This document shows positions 8,517-17,743 of a stretch of DNA of 36,199 nt, in pieces. The number at the start of each line of letters is the position of its first letter. Within the stretch, counting starts at the first letter, position 1. Where the stretch lies: assembly GCA_028873825.1 (NCBI GenBank), contig JAPPNM010000039.1, positions 1-36,199 on the forward strand. Direction: 5' to 3'. This DNA comes from Gemmatimonadota bacterium. GTDB taxonomy: Bacteria > Gemmatimonadota > Gemmatimonadetes > Longimicrobiales > Gaopeijiaceae. Both the position numbers and the translations under genes were made by a program. The notes beneath the pieces are model-generated. The model did not search any database. It saw nothing but the letters and a program-made list of their open reading frames with translations, and was not told the DNA's origin.

Positions 8517-11500
8517 TCACCCGCGGGCTCCAAGAGTAGCGCCACCGGCCGGATCGGGCACTTCCTGCGCCTCGCCCAGCCGCCCGAAGCGCAGGAACAG
8601 CGCCGGGACGACCACCATGTTCAGGAAGGTCGAGGTGAGCAGGCCCCCCAGCACGACGACGGCGAGCGGCGCCTGGATCTCCTTGCCGGGCTCTCCGATC
8701 CCCAGCGCCAGCGGGATCAGCGCGAGGCCGGCGGTGAGCGCGGTCATCAGGATCGGGGCGAGGCGCTCCGTCGAACCGCGGCGTATGCTGTCGGCGGCGG
8801 AGAACCCGGCCGCCTGCAGGTCCCGGTAGCGGCTCACGAGCAGAATGCCGTTGCGCACCGCGATGCCGAAGAGCGTGATGAACCCGACAAGCGTCGCGAC
8901 GTTCACGGTCCCGCCGACCGACAGGACCGCCAGCACCCCGCCGGCGAGCGCCAGCGGCAGGTTCACCATGAGCAGCAGCGCGGTGCGAACGCTGTCGAAG
9001 GTGCGGAACATGATCAGGAAGATCGCCGCGATCGAGAAGAGCGACAGGATCGTTATCCGGCGCGCGGCCTCCCGGCCGCTCTCGAACTGGCCCCCGTACC
9101 GCACGAAGTACCCCGGCGGCAGCTCCACGTCGTCCGCCACCCGCTCCCCGAGCTCCCCCACCGCTCCCCCCACGTCCCGTCCCGCCACGTTCGCGCTCAC
9201 CACGATCTTGCGCTGCACGTTCTCGCGGCTGATCGCGTTCGGCCCCCTTCCCGGAACGACGACGGCGAGCTGAGAGACCGGCACGGTGGCCCCCGCGGCA
9301 GTCGTGACCGGGGTGCGGCGAATGGCCTCCGCGTCGTTTCTGTGCGCGTCGCCGTACCGCACGACCAAGTCGAAGGCGCGCTGCCCCTCGCGCACCATCG
9401 AGACCTCCTCGCCTTGGAACGCCACGTCCACGGCCCGCATCAGCGCGCCCGGCGTTACACCGTACCGGGCCATCGCGCGCCGGTCCGCGCGGATCTGGAG
9501 CTGCGGGACCTCGGCCTGCTGCTCGACGGCGACATCGACGAGCCCGGCGACTCCCTGCGCCACCCCTTCGATCTCGCCCGCGATCTCGCGCAGCCGCCGC
9601 AGGTCCGGTCCGAAGAGGTTCACGGCGATCGCGGCCCGCGTCCCCGAGAGCATGTGGTCGATCCGGTGCCCGATCGGCTGTCCGATCGTGACGTTGGTCC
9701 CCGGCATCCCCCGCAGGCCGTCCCGCAGCTCGGCCATCACGGCGGCGAGCTCGCGGCCCGACAGGTCGAGCCGCGCGTCCACCTCCGATGCGTTGGCCCC
9801 CTGGGCGTGCTCGTCCAGCTCGGCGCGGCCGGTCCGGCGCGACGTCGACACCACGGCCGGGTGCGCCAGCAGCCGCCGTTCGACCCGCGCGCCGATCGCG
9901 TCGGATTCGTCGAGCGCGGTCCCCGGCGCGCTCGCCACCGAGACGGTGAGCGAGCCCTCCTGGAACTCGGGCAGGAAGGCGCGGCCCAGTCCGGGCACGA
10001 GGGCGAGGGTGCCCCCCAGCAGGAGTGCGGTGCCCGCCATCACTGCTCCCGAGCGCCGCAGCGCCCACTCTAGCACGCCCCGGTACGCATCCTCGATTCC
10101 CCGCAGCAGCCACGGCTCGCTCCGCGGGCCGCGCCCGCGATCCCGGCCGAGCAGCAGGTGACACAACGCCGGGGTCACCGTCACGGCCACCAGCAGCGAT
10201 GCCAGAATGCTCACGACGTAAGACAGCCCCAGCGGACGCAGCATGCGCCCCTCCACTCCCGACAGGAAGAAGAGCGGCACGAAGACGATCGTGATGATGA
10301 CCGTCGCGCTCAGGATCGGGGCCCGGATTTCGCGGGCCGCGTCGCGGATCACCCCCAGCGGCGCACGGCGTCCTCCCTCCGGCCGCCGCCGGTTCTCGCG
10401 CAGCCGGCGGTGCGCGTTCTCGACGAAGATGATGGCGTCGTCGACCAGCGCCCCGACCGCGATCGCCATCCCCCCGAGAGTCATAGTGTTGATGGTGCCG
10501 CCCACGGCGCGCAGGGTGACGACGGCGAGCGCGAGCGAGAGGGGGATGGCCAGCACCGAGACCGCCGTCGTGCGCGCGTTCCACAGGAAGAGGAGGAGGA
10601 TGACGATCACGAGCAGCGCCCCGTCCCGCAGCGCCGTCACCACGTTGTCCACCGCGAGCGAGATGAAGTCGGCCTGCCGGAAGATCCCCCGCTCGAAGGA
10701 GACGCCCGCGGGCAGCGAAGGTTCGATCACGTCCAGCTCGGCGTCGATCCGGCGCGTGAGTTCCAGCGTGTTGGCGAGCGGCTGCTTCTGAACCGAGAGG
10801 ACGACAGCGGGCGCTGCGTTCACCGACGCCGTGCCGAAGCGCACCCGGGGACCGATGCGCACCTCGGCGAGGTCCTCGATGAGCACGGGAACGCCGTTCC
10901 GCACGGCGACGACGGTCAGGCCGATATCCTCCAGGTCGCGGGCGCGCCCGATCCCCCGGATGAGGACCTCTCCCCCGCCGGCGCGGTAGATCCCCCCCGA
11001 CACGTTGCGGTTGGATTCGGCGGCCGCGTCCAGCACCTCGCCCAGAGCCACCCCGTACGCCAGCAGCCGCTCCGGATCGAGCAACACCTGGTACTGGCGC
11101 ACCTGCCCCCCGATCACAGCCACCTGCGCCACCCCCGGCACCGCCAGCAGCCTGGGGCGGACCGCCCAGTCGGCCGCCGTGCGCGTCTCCATGAGCAGGT
11201 GGGGAGGCGCACTCATCCCGACGAGGAGGATCTCGCCCATGATCGAACTCACCGGAGCGAGGAGCGGCGCGCTCGCGTCCTCGGGAAGCCGGGCCGCCAC
11301 GGCCTGCAGCCGTTCGCTCACGATCTGCCGGGCCCGGAGGATCTCGGTGCCCCAGTCGAAGTCCACCCACACGATGCTGATCCCCCGGGCGGAGCTCGAA
11401 CGTACCCGCCGCACTCCCGCCGCCCCGTTCACGGCGGTCTCCACGGGAAAGGTGACCAGGCTTTCGACCTCTTCGGGCGCCATCCCGTGCGCGTCGGTCA

Positions 11501-11702
11501 GGACGGTGACCGTCGGCGCGGTGAGGTCCGGGAAGACGTCGACGGGGAGGGTCGCCGCCACCCAGCCTCCGCCCGCCAGCAGGACGGCCGCGGCGCATAC
11601 GGTGAAGAAGCGGTGTTCCAGCGAGGCGCGGACCAGCAGATCGAGGAAACCGGTGCGGCCGCCCGCTCCCTCCGCCGGCGCGTCCCGGGCGGGAATGCTC
11701 AC
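8517..11702 (-). CDS. Heavy-metal-type RND efflux pump inner-membrane subunit (CusA/CzcA family)
   Basis: Proton-driven exporter of 1061 aa, full family length. The N-terminal helix ends in TLPVDVFPDLTAPTVTV, the HME-RND hallmark. Two large periplasmic loops follow TM1 and TM7. TM4 carries VGALVDDAIIFVEN (D421, D422, E428), the proton-relay region; its form is nearer the CusA (monovalent Cu/Ag) than the CzcA (divalent) pattern, but substrate is uncertain. The second half repeats the fold, ending with FGIAVRNGILLVSRYRDL and LNMVVVPALFLRFGR. GTG at 11702 is the best start; no strong ribosome-binding site is visible. The adaptor gene lies 77 bases upstream on the same strand; no outer-membrane factor is encoded in the window. 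Confidence 0.93.
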   Translation of the reverse strand: MSIPARDAPAEGAGGRTGFLDLLVRASLEHRFFTVCAAAVLLAGGGWVAATLPVDVFPDLTAPTVTVLTDAHGMAPEEVESLVTFPVETAVNGAAGVRRVRSSSARGISIVWVDFDWGTEILRARQIVSERLQAVAARLPEDASAPLLAPVSSIMGEILLVGMSAPPHLLMETRTAADWAVRPRLLAVPGVAQVAVIGGQVRQYQVLLDPERLLAYGVALGEVLDAAAESNRNVSGGIYRAGGGEVLIRGIGRARDLEDIGLTVVAVRNGVPVLIEDLAEVRIGPRVRFGTASVNAAPAVVLSVQKQPLANTLELTRRIDAELDVIEPSLPAGVSFERGIFRQADFISLAVDNVVTALRDGALLVIVILLLFLWNARTTAVSVLAIPLSLALAVVTLRAVGGTINTMTLGGMAIAVGALVDDAIIFVENAHRRLRENRRRPEGGRRAPLGVIRDAAREIRAPILSATVIITIVFVPLFFLSGVEGRMLRPLGLSYVVSILASLLVAVTVTPALCHLLLGRDRGRGPRSEPWLLRGIEDAYRGVLEWALRRSGAVMAGTALLLGGTLALVPGLGRAFLPEFQEGSLTVSVASAPGTALDESDAIGARVERRLLAHPAVVSTSRRTGRAELDEHAQGANASEVDARLDLSGRELAAVMAELRDGLRGMPGTNVTIGQPIGHRIDHMLSGTRAAIAVNLFGPDLRRLREIAGEIEGVAQGVAGLVDVAVEQQAEVPQLQIRADRRAMARYGVTPGALMRAVDVAFQGEEVSMVREGQRAFDLVVRYGDAHRNDAEAIRRTPVTTAAGATVPVSQLAVVVPGRGPNAISRENVQRKIVVSANVAGRDVGGAVGELGERVADDVELPPGYFVRYGGQFESGREAARRITILSLFSIAAIFLIMFRTFDSVRTALLLMVNLPLALAGGVLAVLSVGGTVNVATLVGFITLFGIAVRNGILLVSRYRDLQAAGFSAADSIRRGSTERLAPILMTALTAGLALIPLALGIGEPGKEIQAPLAVVVLGGLLTSTFLNMVVVPALFLRFGRLGEAQEVPDPAGGATLGARG

Positions 11703-11779
11703 GGCGGTGCCGGCGGCGCGGCTTCAGTCGGCGGAAGGCCGGACGGACCGGGCCGGCGCGGAAGCACGCTTACCGTCCC

Positions 11780-13402
11780 TCAGTGCGGATGGCCGTGGTC
11801 GGAGATCTCCGCGTCTCCGAGCGAAGCCAGCCTCACTTGGTAGGCGCCCGTCGTCACCACCTGTTCGCCGCTCGCGATCCCACCCGCGACCAGCACCCAC
11901 GCTCCGTCCGAGGGCCCGGTCTCCACCACCCGGCGCCGGAACGCCTCGCCCCCGACCTTCACGTACACCACCGCCAGACCGTCCTCCTCCAGTACGGCCG
12001 CGGCCGGCACGGCGACCCCATCGACCTCGTCCCCCACGAACAGGTGCCCTCTCGCGAGCATCCCCACCTTGAGCGCCCCGTCCGGGTTGGCGACGGCGAG
12101 ACGGACGGGCAGGGTGCGGCTCTCCGGGTCGATCACGCTGCCGACCGAGACCACCCGGTCGGTGCGGTGAACCCGCGACGCACCCTCGGCCGTGAACCAC
12201 GCTCCCCTGACGCCGCCGGCCTCCCCGGCGTTCCGGGCCGTGACGCGGGCCACGAGCCAGAGCGTCTCCGGGTTGACCACGGTGAACGCGTGCGTGCCCG
12301 CCCCGACGTGCTGGCCGGGCGCTACGAGACGCTCGGAGATTACCCCGGCGATCGGGGTGCGGAGGTGGTAGAGATGGGGGTCCGCGTCGTCCTCGCCGTC
12401 CCCCGCGTGCGTCCCGCCCAGAGCTTCGAAGGCGGCGCGCGCCACCTCGAGTTCGTGCTGTGCGTGGTCGAGGCGGCGCCGTGCGACGGCGCCGGCCGCG
12501 AAGAGCTGTTCCGCCCGGGCCGCCTCGCGCTCCGCGGCCGCCACGTCGGCACGGAGACGGGAGTAGGAGTCGTCGATGCTGGTCGGCGCGATGAGCGCCA
12601 GCGTCTGTCCCGCCCGGACCCGGTCGCCCGGGTTCGGCACGGTCGCCCGGGCCACGATCAGACCCGCCACAAGCGTCGAGATGTGCGCGAGGCCGCCCCC
12701 GGGCGCCGCGATCTCGCCCGCCGCCGGGATCGTGCGCGGAATCCGGCGCTTTTCGGCCAGCGCCACCGCGAACGGCATCGACCACTGCTCCTCCTTCGAC
12801 AGCGCGATGAGCCCGGGCGGCGGCGGCTCCGCGTCGTGCGGCAGCGCGTCCTCGCTCTCGAAGACCTGCAGCTGTCCGACCGGGATCGCGTGCTCGGCGC
12901 CCCCCGCGACCAGCGTAAGGTCGGCGCGCCACGTGCCGGTCGCCGCGAGGACTGGCGCGGCCGCGTAGACCCCGGGTCGGGCGGGCGCGGCCATCGCGAT
13001 CTCCTCCCGAGAGCCGCCGGGTCCGCGGAGCAGCAGCGTCAGCGCCCCCTCCCGCACGGGTTTCCAGCCGTCCAGCCAGGTGAGGTGGATCGCCCAGGGG
13101 TCGCCGCGGACGTCGCGCACATGGGGCGGATACTCGACGAAGAGCTCGAGCGCGTCGGTCCAGCGGGTGACGATCCCGCCGCCCCCGTGCGAATGGTCGT
13201 CCCGGGCGGCTGCGTCGGCCGCGGGCCGGGAGCAGGCGGCGCACCAGAGCGCGAGCGCGGCCGGCGCGGCCCTCTTCAGGGGTGCGGGCACCGACCGGCG
13301 GCTGCCGGCAGCCTGCACCGCGGCCGACCCCTCGCTACCTGCGAACCGCCCCGGCGCCGCGTTCCCCGGCCCCCTGCCCCTCCCCGTGCGAACGGTACTC
13401 AT
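11780..13402 (-). CDS. RND efflux periplasmic adaptor (CusB/HlyD family) with His-rich ends
   Basis: Membrane-fusion protein of 540 aa that would bridge the RND pump and an outer-membrane channel. A long N-terminal leader ends in a hydrophobic run to CAAC at about residue 57, possibly a weak lipobox. DDHSHGGGG follows. An extra N-terminal domain (about 75-185) precedes the HlyD core, which contains a barrel-sandwich half (ISTLVAGLIVARATVPNPGDRV), a helical hairpin (RLRADVAAAEREAARAEQLF) and the second half (LRTPIAGVISERLVAPGQHV). A C-terminal domain ends DHGHPH. The histidine-rich termini suit metal binding. ATG at 13402 has GGAGGA 4-5 bases upstream. Confidence 0.92.
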   Translation of the reverse strand: MSTVRTGRGRGPGNAAPGRFAGSEGSAAVQAAGSRRSVPAPLKRAAPAALALWCAACSRPAADAAARDDHSHGGGGIVTRWTDALELFVEYPPHVRDVRGDPWAIHLTWLDGWKPVREGALTLLLRGPGGSREEIAMAAPARPGVYAAAPVLAATGTWRADLTLVAGGAEHAIPVGQLQVFESEDALPHDAEPPPPGLIALSKEEQWSMPFAVALAEKRRIPRTIPAAGEIAAPGGGLAHISTLVAGLIVARATVPNPGDRVRAGQTLALIAPTSIDDSYSRLRADVAAAEREAARAEQLFAAGAVARRRLDHAQHELEVARAAFEALGGTHAGDGEDDADPHLYHLRTPIAGVISERLVAPGQHVGAGTHAFTVVNPETLWLVARVTARNAGEAGGVRGAWFTAEGASRVHRTDRVVSVGSVIDPESRTLPVRLAVANPDGALKVGMLARGHLFVGDEVDGVAVPAAAVLEEDGLAVVYVKVGGEAFRRRVVETGPSDGAWVLVAGGIASGEQVVTTGAYQVRLASLGDAEISDHGHPH

Positions 13403-13501
13403 CTATTCCTCCGTGACGTGGTGACGCGGGCATATTGGGCCCGGTCCCCCGCCGGGACAACCGTCGGGCCTGCCCCGCGTCCGCGCGCCCACACCCTCCG
13501 C

Positions 13502-13531
13502 TTGCCGTCCGCCCCCCGGCCCGCGTAGGAT
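13502..13531 (+). promoter_or_regulatory. Candidate sigma-70-type promoter for the amidase
   Basis: TTGCCG (13502-13507) and TAGGAT (13526-13531) are separated by 18 bases and end 22 bases before the amidase ATG, in the divergent gap with the efflux adaptor gene. Confidence 0.35.
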
Positions 13532-13553
13532 CGGCGGACCCGAGGAGCCCGCC

Positions 13554-15050
13554 ATGACCCACGACGAATACGTACGCCACGACGCCACGGCGCTGGCCGA
13601 GCTGGTGAGCGCCGGCGCGGTGGCGCCGCTGGAGCTGATCGACGCGGCGATCCGGCGGCTGGAGGCGGTCAACCCCGCGGTCAACGCCGTCGTGTACCGC
13701 ATGGACGACGAGGCCCGGGCGCTGGCGGGCGGCGTGGACCGGGACGCCGTGTTCGCGGGCGTCCCCTTCCTGGCGAAGGACCTGCAAAGCGACTACGCCG
13801 GGCACCCCACCTCCTGCGGCAGCCGCCTGATGGCCGGTCGCGCGCGGGAGCGGGACACGGAGCTGGTACGGCGGGTGCGCGCAACCGGGGTAAGCGTCCT
13901 GGGCAAGACGAACGTGCCCGAATTCGGACTCCTCCCGTACACCGAGCCGGAGCTGTGGGGACCGTGCCGCAACCCCTGGGCGCCGGACCGAACGCCCGGG
14001 GGATCGAGCGGCGGGTCGGCGGCCGCGGTGGCCGCGGGCATCGTGCCGATGGCGGGTGGAGGAGACGGCGCCGGCTCGATCCGCATGCCGGCGTCGTGCT
14101 GCGGGCTCTTCGGATTCAAGCCGACCCGCGGCCGCAATCCCCGGGGACCCGGCCGGGTCGAGTCGTGGCGCGGCGCGGCCATCGAGCACGTGCTGACGCG
14201 CTCCGTGCGGGACAGCGCCGTCATGCTCGACGCGACCCACGGAGCGGATCCGGGCGCACCGTACGAGATCGCCCCGCCCGCCCGGCCCTTCGTCCGGGAG
14301 GTGGGCTCCGATCCCGGGCGCATGCGGATCGCGTGGACGACGGAGCCGACGCTGGGATCGTCGGTGCATCCGGACTGCGTCGAAGCGGTCGCAGGCGCGG
14401 TCGGCCTGCTGGAGGAGCTCGGCCACGAGGTGGTCGAGGCCTCGCCCCCCGTCGACCGCGCGGCGTTTGCGCGGGCGTTCGTGGTCATGCTGGCGGGGGA
14501 ACTGGGAGCCGAGCTCGAGGAGCTGGCGAGAATGCTGGAACGGAAGCCGCGGCGGACCGAACTGGAACCCCTGACCTGGTGCCTCGGCCTGGTGTCGCGC
14601 GCCCTGTCGGCCCGGGAATACGCCGACGCGCTGCGGATACTGGAGTGCTGCGGCAAGCGGGTGGCCCGCTTCTTCACCGACGTGGACGCACTCCTGACCC
14701 CCACCCTCGCCACCCCGCCCCCGAAGCTCGGCGCCCTCTCCCCGGGACCGGCGGAGCACGTGCGGCTGCGGATGGTCGGCGCACTCGGATCGGGCAGAAT
14801 CGTAAGGCTGGCAGGCCTGCTCGACCGGATGGCCGAAGGTGCCTTCGACTTCACCCCCTGGACGCCGGTGTTCAACATCAGCGGGCAGCCGGCGATGTCG
14901 GTGCCGCTTCACTGGAACGCCGAAGGTCTTCCGGTCGGCGTGCATTTCGCGGCGCGCGTCGGCGACGAGGCCGCCCTGCTGCGCCTCGCCGCCCAGCTCG
15001 AACGCGCGCGTCCCTGGTTCGACCGCCTCCCGGAGACGGGCGGACGCTAG
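13554..15050 (+). CDS. Amidase-signature family amidase
   Basis: Ser-cisSer-Lys hydrolase of 498 aa that cleaves carboxamide bonds; substrates range from aryl amides to cyclic imides. The catalytic residues are visible: K75 in PFLAKD, the cis-serine S151 in GGSSGGS (149-155) and the nucleophile S175 in [23 protein letters not shown]-terminal segment with [15 protein letters not shown], typical of the family, places Gly-Gln-Pro late in the chain. The ATG at 13554 has GAGGAG 6 bases upstream. It stands alone, divergent from the metal-efflux genes. GatA is less likely because no gatB or gatC lies near and the chain aligns better with stand-alone amidases. Confidence 0.93.
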   Translation: MTHDEYVRHDATALAELVSAGAVAPLELIDAAIRRLEAVNPAVNAVVYRMDDEARALAGGVDRDAVFAGVPFLAKDLQSDYAGHPTSCGSRLMAGRARERDTELVRRVRATGVSVLGKTNVPEFGLLPYTEPELWGPCRNPWAPDRTPGGSSGGSAAAVAAGIVPMAGGGDGAGSIRMPASCCGLFGFKPTRGRNPRGPGRVESWRGAAIEHVLTRSVRDSAVMLDATHGADPGAPYEIAPPARPFVREVGSDPGRMRIAWTTEPTLGSSVHPDCVEAVAGAVGLLEELGHEVVEASPPVDRAAFARAFVVMLAGELGAELEELARMLERKPRRTELEPLTWCLGLVSRALSAREYADALRILECCGKRVARFFTDVDALLTPTLATPPPKLGALSPGPAEHVRLRMVGALGSGRIVRLAGLLDRMAEGAFDFTPWTPVFNISGQPAMSVPLHWNAEGLPVGVHFAARVGDEAALLRLAAQLERARPWFDRLPETGGR

Positions 15051-15175
15051 TTGCGCACAACCCGTCCGCGGTCCCATTCTCGTGTCTCGGCGGTGCCCGA
15101 GACCGTGGGCGACGCGAGTCGGGAAGGCGACCCGGCGGAGGGGTCCGCCGGAGTCGGCGGAAAGAGAGAACGCGA

Positions 15176-15778
15176 GTGACGATCAGAGCAATGCGCTTGG
15201 CCGCGATCCTGGGCTGCGGAGTCGCGGCGGCGGGACCGCCCGCCGAGTGCGCGGCCCAGACGGGGTTCGGGCAGCGGGGAACGCCACTGGGCGCGGCCAT
15301 CGAAGAGGCGCGGCGAAGCCCCTTTCACGCCGCATCGCGGCCGTCCGCCATCAATGAAGCGCTTGCGGCCGGGGTGGAGGGCGGCGCCGCGAAGGCGTCG
15401 AGTGCGCTCCAGGACGCGCCGCAACTGCTGCCCGTCCCCGGGCCGGTCGTCGGGTTCACTTATCTCTCGGCGGGAGTCAGTCACCTTGTCGGCAGCTACC
15501 TGCTCTTTGCCTGCATCGATGACGCCTCCTACCGGTCTCCCAAGTTCGGATGCATCGTGGGACCGATCATTCCGTTTCCCGCTGTCGCCGCTCCCGCCGC
15601 GGGCACGGAATTCGGAGCGCGGAAAGCCTTCAAGGCGTCGGCGTTCGGGTGGCTGGGAGGCGCAGCTTTGTTCTCCGTGACCATGCTGGCTTCCGATCGC
15701 ATCAGCAACATCGGCGCGGCCCTTATAAGCGGCGGCGCCCACGCCCTGGTCACGCTCGCCGTGCTCCGCAGGCCATAG
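15176..15778 (+). CDS. Exported protein of unknown function
   Basis: Not recognised. From GTG at 15176 (purine-rich GAGAGAA upstream) it is 200 aa; the ATG at 15191 is an equally possible start. The N-terminus MRLAAILGCGVAAAGPPAEC, followed by AAQ, is a Sec signal, with likely cleavage after the second alanine. The mature part has a small Pro/Gly-rich hydrophobic stretch (LPVPGPVVGFTYLSAGVSHL), two cysteines about 16 residues apart (FACIDD and KFGCIVG), and two further hydrophobic segments near the C-terminus. It follows the amidase on the same strand after 125 bases and converges on the response-regulator gene. High GC at third codon positions supports it as real. Confidence 0.6.
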   Translation: MTIRAMRLAAILGCGVAAAGPPAECAAQTGFGQRGTPLGAAIEEARRSPFHAASRPSAINEALAAGVEGGAAKASSALQDAPQLLPVPGPVVGFTYLSAGVSHLVGSYLLFACIDDASYRSPKFGCIVGPIIPFPAVAAPAAGTEFGARKAFKASAFGWLGGAALFSVTMLASDRISNIGAALISGGAHALVTLAVLRRP

Positions 15779-15820
15779 CATAGCTGCCACTTCCGCGCGC
15801 CCTGCCGGCCTGGGCGCCGC

Positions 15821-16507
15821 TCACTGGTCCTTCTGCCCGATCCCGGCCACCCTCAGCATGTCCGCCAGGTGTCCCGACTCCACGACGGCGCGCATGAGAT
15901 CGGCCCGGCTCCCGGCGCCCAGCTTGCCCTTCAGGGACGAGCGGTAGTTCGCTACGGTCTTCGGCGCCAGGTAGGTCTTGAGGGAGACCTCGTCGGCCGT
16001 GTAGCCGGCCGCCGTCAGGAACAGAACGTCGCGCTCCCGTGCGCTCAGGGAGGCCAAGCCGTCGCGCCGCCGCCGCGCGTCCGGGTACGTGTTCTTCGAC
16101 AGCATCCCGGCCAGGTGCGCCGGAAACGACATCCTTCCCGAAGCCAGCATGTCGAGGGCGGCGACCAGGTCCGAGCGAGCCCTTCGCTTGCTGAGGCAGC
16201 CCATCGCGCCGGCCTCGACCGCGGCCTCGACGTACTCGGGATCGTCGTACGCGGTGAGGACCAGGACTCGAACGTCGGGATTCCGCTTCGCGATCCTGCG
16301 GGTGGCGGCGATCCCGTCCAGCTTCGGCATGCGGATGTCCATGACGACAAGATCGGGCTGCAGCGCCGCGACCCGCTCGACGACGGCCTCGCCGGTGCCG
16401 GCCTGCCCCACCACCTTGTAGCGTTCGGTGAGCTCGATTAGCAACTTGAGGCCGGCGCGAACGACCGCGTGATCGTCGGCGAGCACGACCGTGCACCGGC
16501 GGCTCAT
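15821..16507 (-). CDS. NarL/FixJ-type two-component response regulator
   Basis: DNA-binding regulator of 228 aa. The receiver domain (1-125) has the acidic pair D11-D12, phosphoacceptor D57 in LVVMDIRMP, T85 and K107 (GCLSKRR), so it looks functional. The C-terminal LuxR-type helix-turn-helix (about 150-210) reads LSARERDVLFLTAAGYTADE, then the recognition segment APKTVANYRSSLKGKLG. The ATG at 16507 overlaps the last stop of the histidine kinase frame as ATGA, which fixes both ends and implies translational coupling. The start at 16891 is an artefact of the open frame through the kinase. Target genes are unknown. Confidence 0.93.
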   Translation of the reverse strand: MSRRCTVVLADDHAVVRAGLKLLIELTERYKVVGQAGTGEAVVERVAALQPDLVVMDIRMPKLDGIAATRRIAKRNPDVRVLVLTAYDDPEYVEAAVEAGAMGCLSKRRARSDLVAALDMLASGRMSFPAHLAGMLSKNTYPDARRRRDGLASLSARERDVLFLTAAGYTADEVSLKTYLAPKTVANYRSSLKGKLGAGSRADLMRAVVESGHLADMLRVAGIGQKDQ

Positions 16508-17376
16508 TCGGGATCGTCCCGCGACGGCGGAGGGGGCACGACCGGCACCTCCAGCAGAACGGACGTGCCGGCGCCGGGCGCGCTCGCGACGGTGAGCCGT
16601 CCCCCGAGCATCTGGCTGCGCTCCCTCATGCCGCCGAGTCCAACCGACAATTGCGGCTCCAGATCGTCGGGCGAGAAGCCCGCGCCGGAATCGCTGACCT
16701 CGGCGCACAGCCTCCGGCCGTCCCGCTAGTACCTGACCGCCGCGCGCCGGGCTCCGCTGTGTTGCGTGGAGTTGTTCAGCGCTTCCTGAACGATCCGGAA
16801 CACGGCCAGGCGCCCTTCGGCGTTCAGCACGTCGCCCGCCCGCCGGATGTCCCGATCGACCGCGAATCCGTCCCCCTCCGCGCGCCGGCACAGGATGCTC
16901 AGCGCGAACTCGAGCGCCTGCCCCTCCAGTTCCACGGGCATCAGGTCTCCTACCACGCGATCCAGCGCGTCATGGCAACGGTCCAGATCGCGCTGAACGC
17001 CCGCAACCATCGCAGTCGCGTGCTCTTCGGCGAACGCCATCTCGGCCAGGGCGGCGAGGTGGAGCTGGATGGCCGTGATGCTCTGCTTGACATCGTCGTG
17101 GAGCTCGCGGGCAATCCGTTTGCGCTCCGACTCGGCCGTCCGGAACCGCGCCGACGCCACCCGGCGAAGCACATCGCTCTGAGCGAGGCCGCGCACGACG
17201 CAGACGACCAGCAGCTCGCCCGACCGGTCCGACGACGGGCCGAGGCTTCGCTCCAAAAACTCCCCGGCATGCCGGGAGAATGTGCCCGGCGCCGGGAAAG
17301 AACTCCCAAGCGACCCCGGGGGAAAGTGCCCTCGAGCCGTGCTTGAACGTGCCCGGAACTTCCCGATTGAGCCCAT
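16504..17376 (-). pseudogene. Histidine kinase (HisKA_3/HATPase_c, NarX/DegS-like) interrupted by an in-frame amber codon
   Basis: The kinase core reads ERKRIARELHDDVKQSITAI, with the phospho-histidine codon at 17098-17100, then the ATP-binding N box FRIVQEALNNSTQHS. A TAG at 16726-16728 ends the frame just after AAVRY. The same frame then runs on for 73 codons with the missing parts of the ATPase domain: EVSDSGAGFSPDD (G1 box) and VGLGGMRERSQMLGG (G2 box). It reaches TGA at 16504-16506, overlapping the regulator ATG. So one nonsense codon separates the N and G boxes. No transmembrane or PAS-like sensor is visible upstream; the start at 17376 is only a guess and the 5' part may be lost. The product as read would not bind ATP normally. 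Confidence 0.85.
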
Positions 17377-17515
17377 TTCAGCCGGCAGCGAGCCGAAACG
17401 CGGCCGGCCGGCGCGTTCGGCCCCGTGAAACGACGCGCGTTTTCGCGCTGTCCATTGGGGCGAGGGCGACGATCTCACACGGGGATCGCCCGAAATCAAC
17501 GAAAAGGAGCAAGCC

Positions 17516-17743
17516 ATGACCACCAAGCACTCCACACTCACCCGAGCGACCCATGGGTCCGGGCCGGCGAAATCCGGGCCGCCGGTCCTCCGACGGGCCT
17601 GCGCGCTTCTCGTTTCCGTCCCGACACCGCCGCTCGTGGACGGGGACATCCCGGATCGCTGTGGGAACCTATTGGGATCCCGACGTGCCCGTCTTCACCA
17701 TCTACGAACTCTCGGGCTACTCGCGACAGGTGAAAGATGCTGA
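17516..17743 (+). CDS. Probable true 5' end of the following unknown gene, now out of frame
   Basis: ATG at 17516 is preceded by a strong AAGGAG six bases upstream (17504-17509), by far the best initiation site here. The frame reads MTTKHSTLTR, then a basic/hydrophobic stretch LRRACALLVSVP that resembles a weak export signal. It runs to a stop at 17743 in sequence that looks coding in another frame. The downstream frame has no ribosome-binding site of its own. The simplest reading is that translation begins here and a single-base change near 17600-17670 has separated the start from the body. Confidence 0.4.
   Translation: MTTKHSTLTRATHGSGPAKSGPPVLRRACALLVSVPTPPLVDGDIPDRCGNLLGSRRARLHHLRTLGLLATGERC

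Noticed and set aside
15785-15825. CGCGCGCCCTGCCGGCCTGG as another right arm of the element
   Set aside because: Short, gapped similarity in GC-rich sequence with no tip or core.
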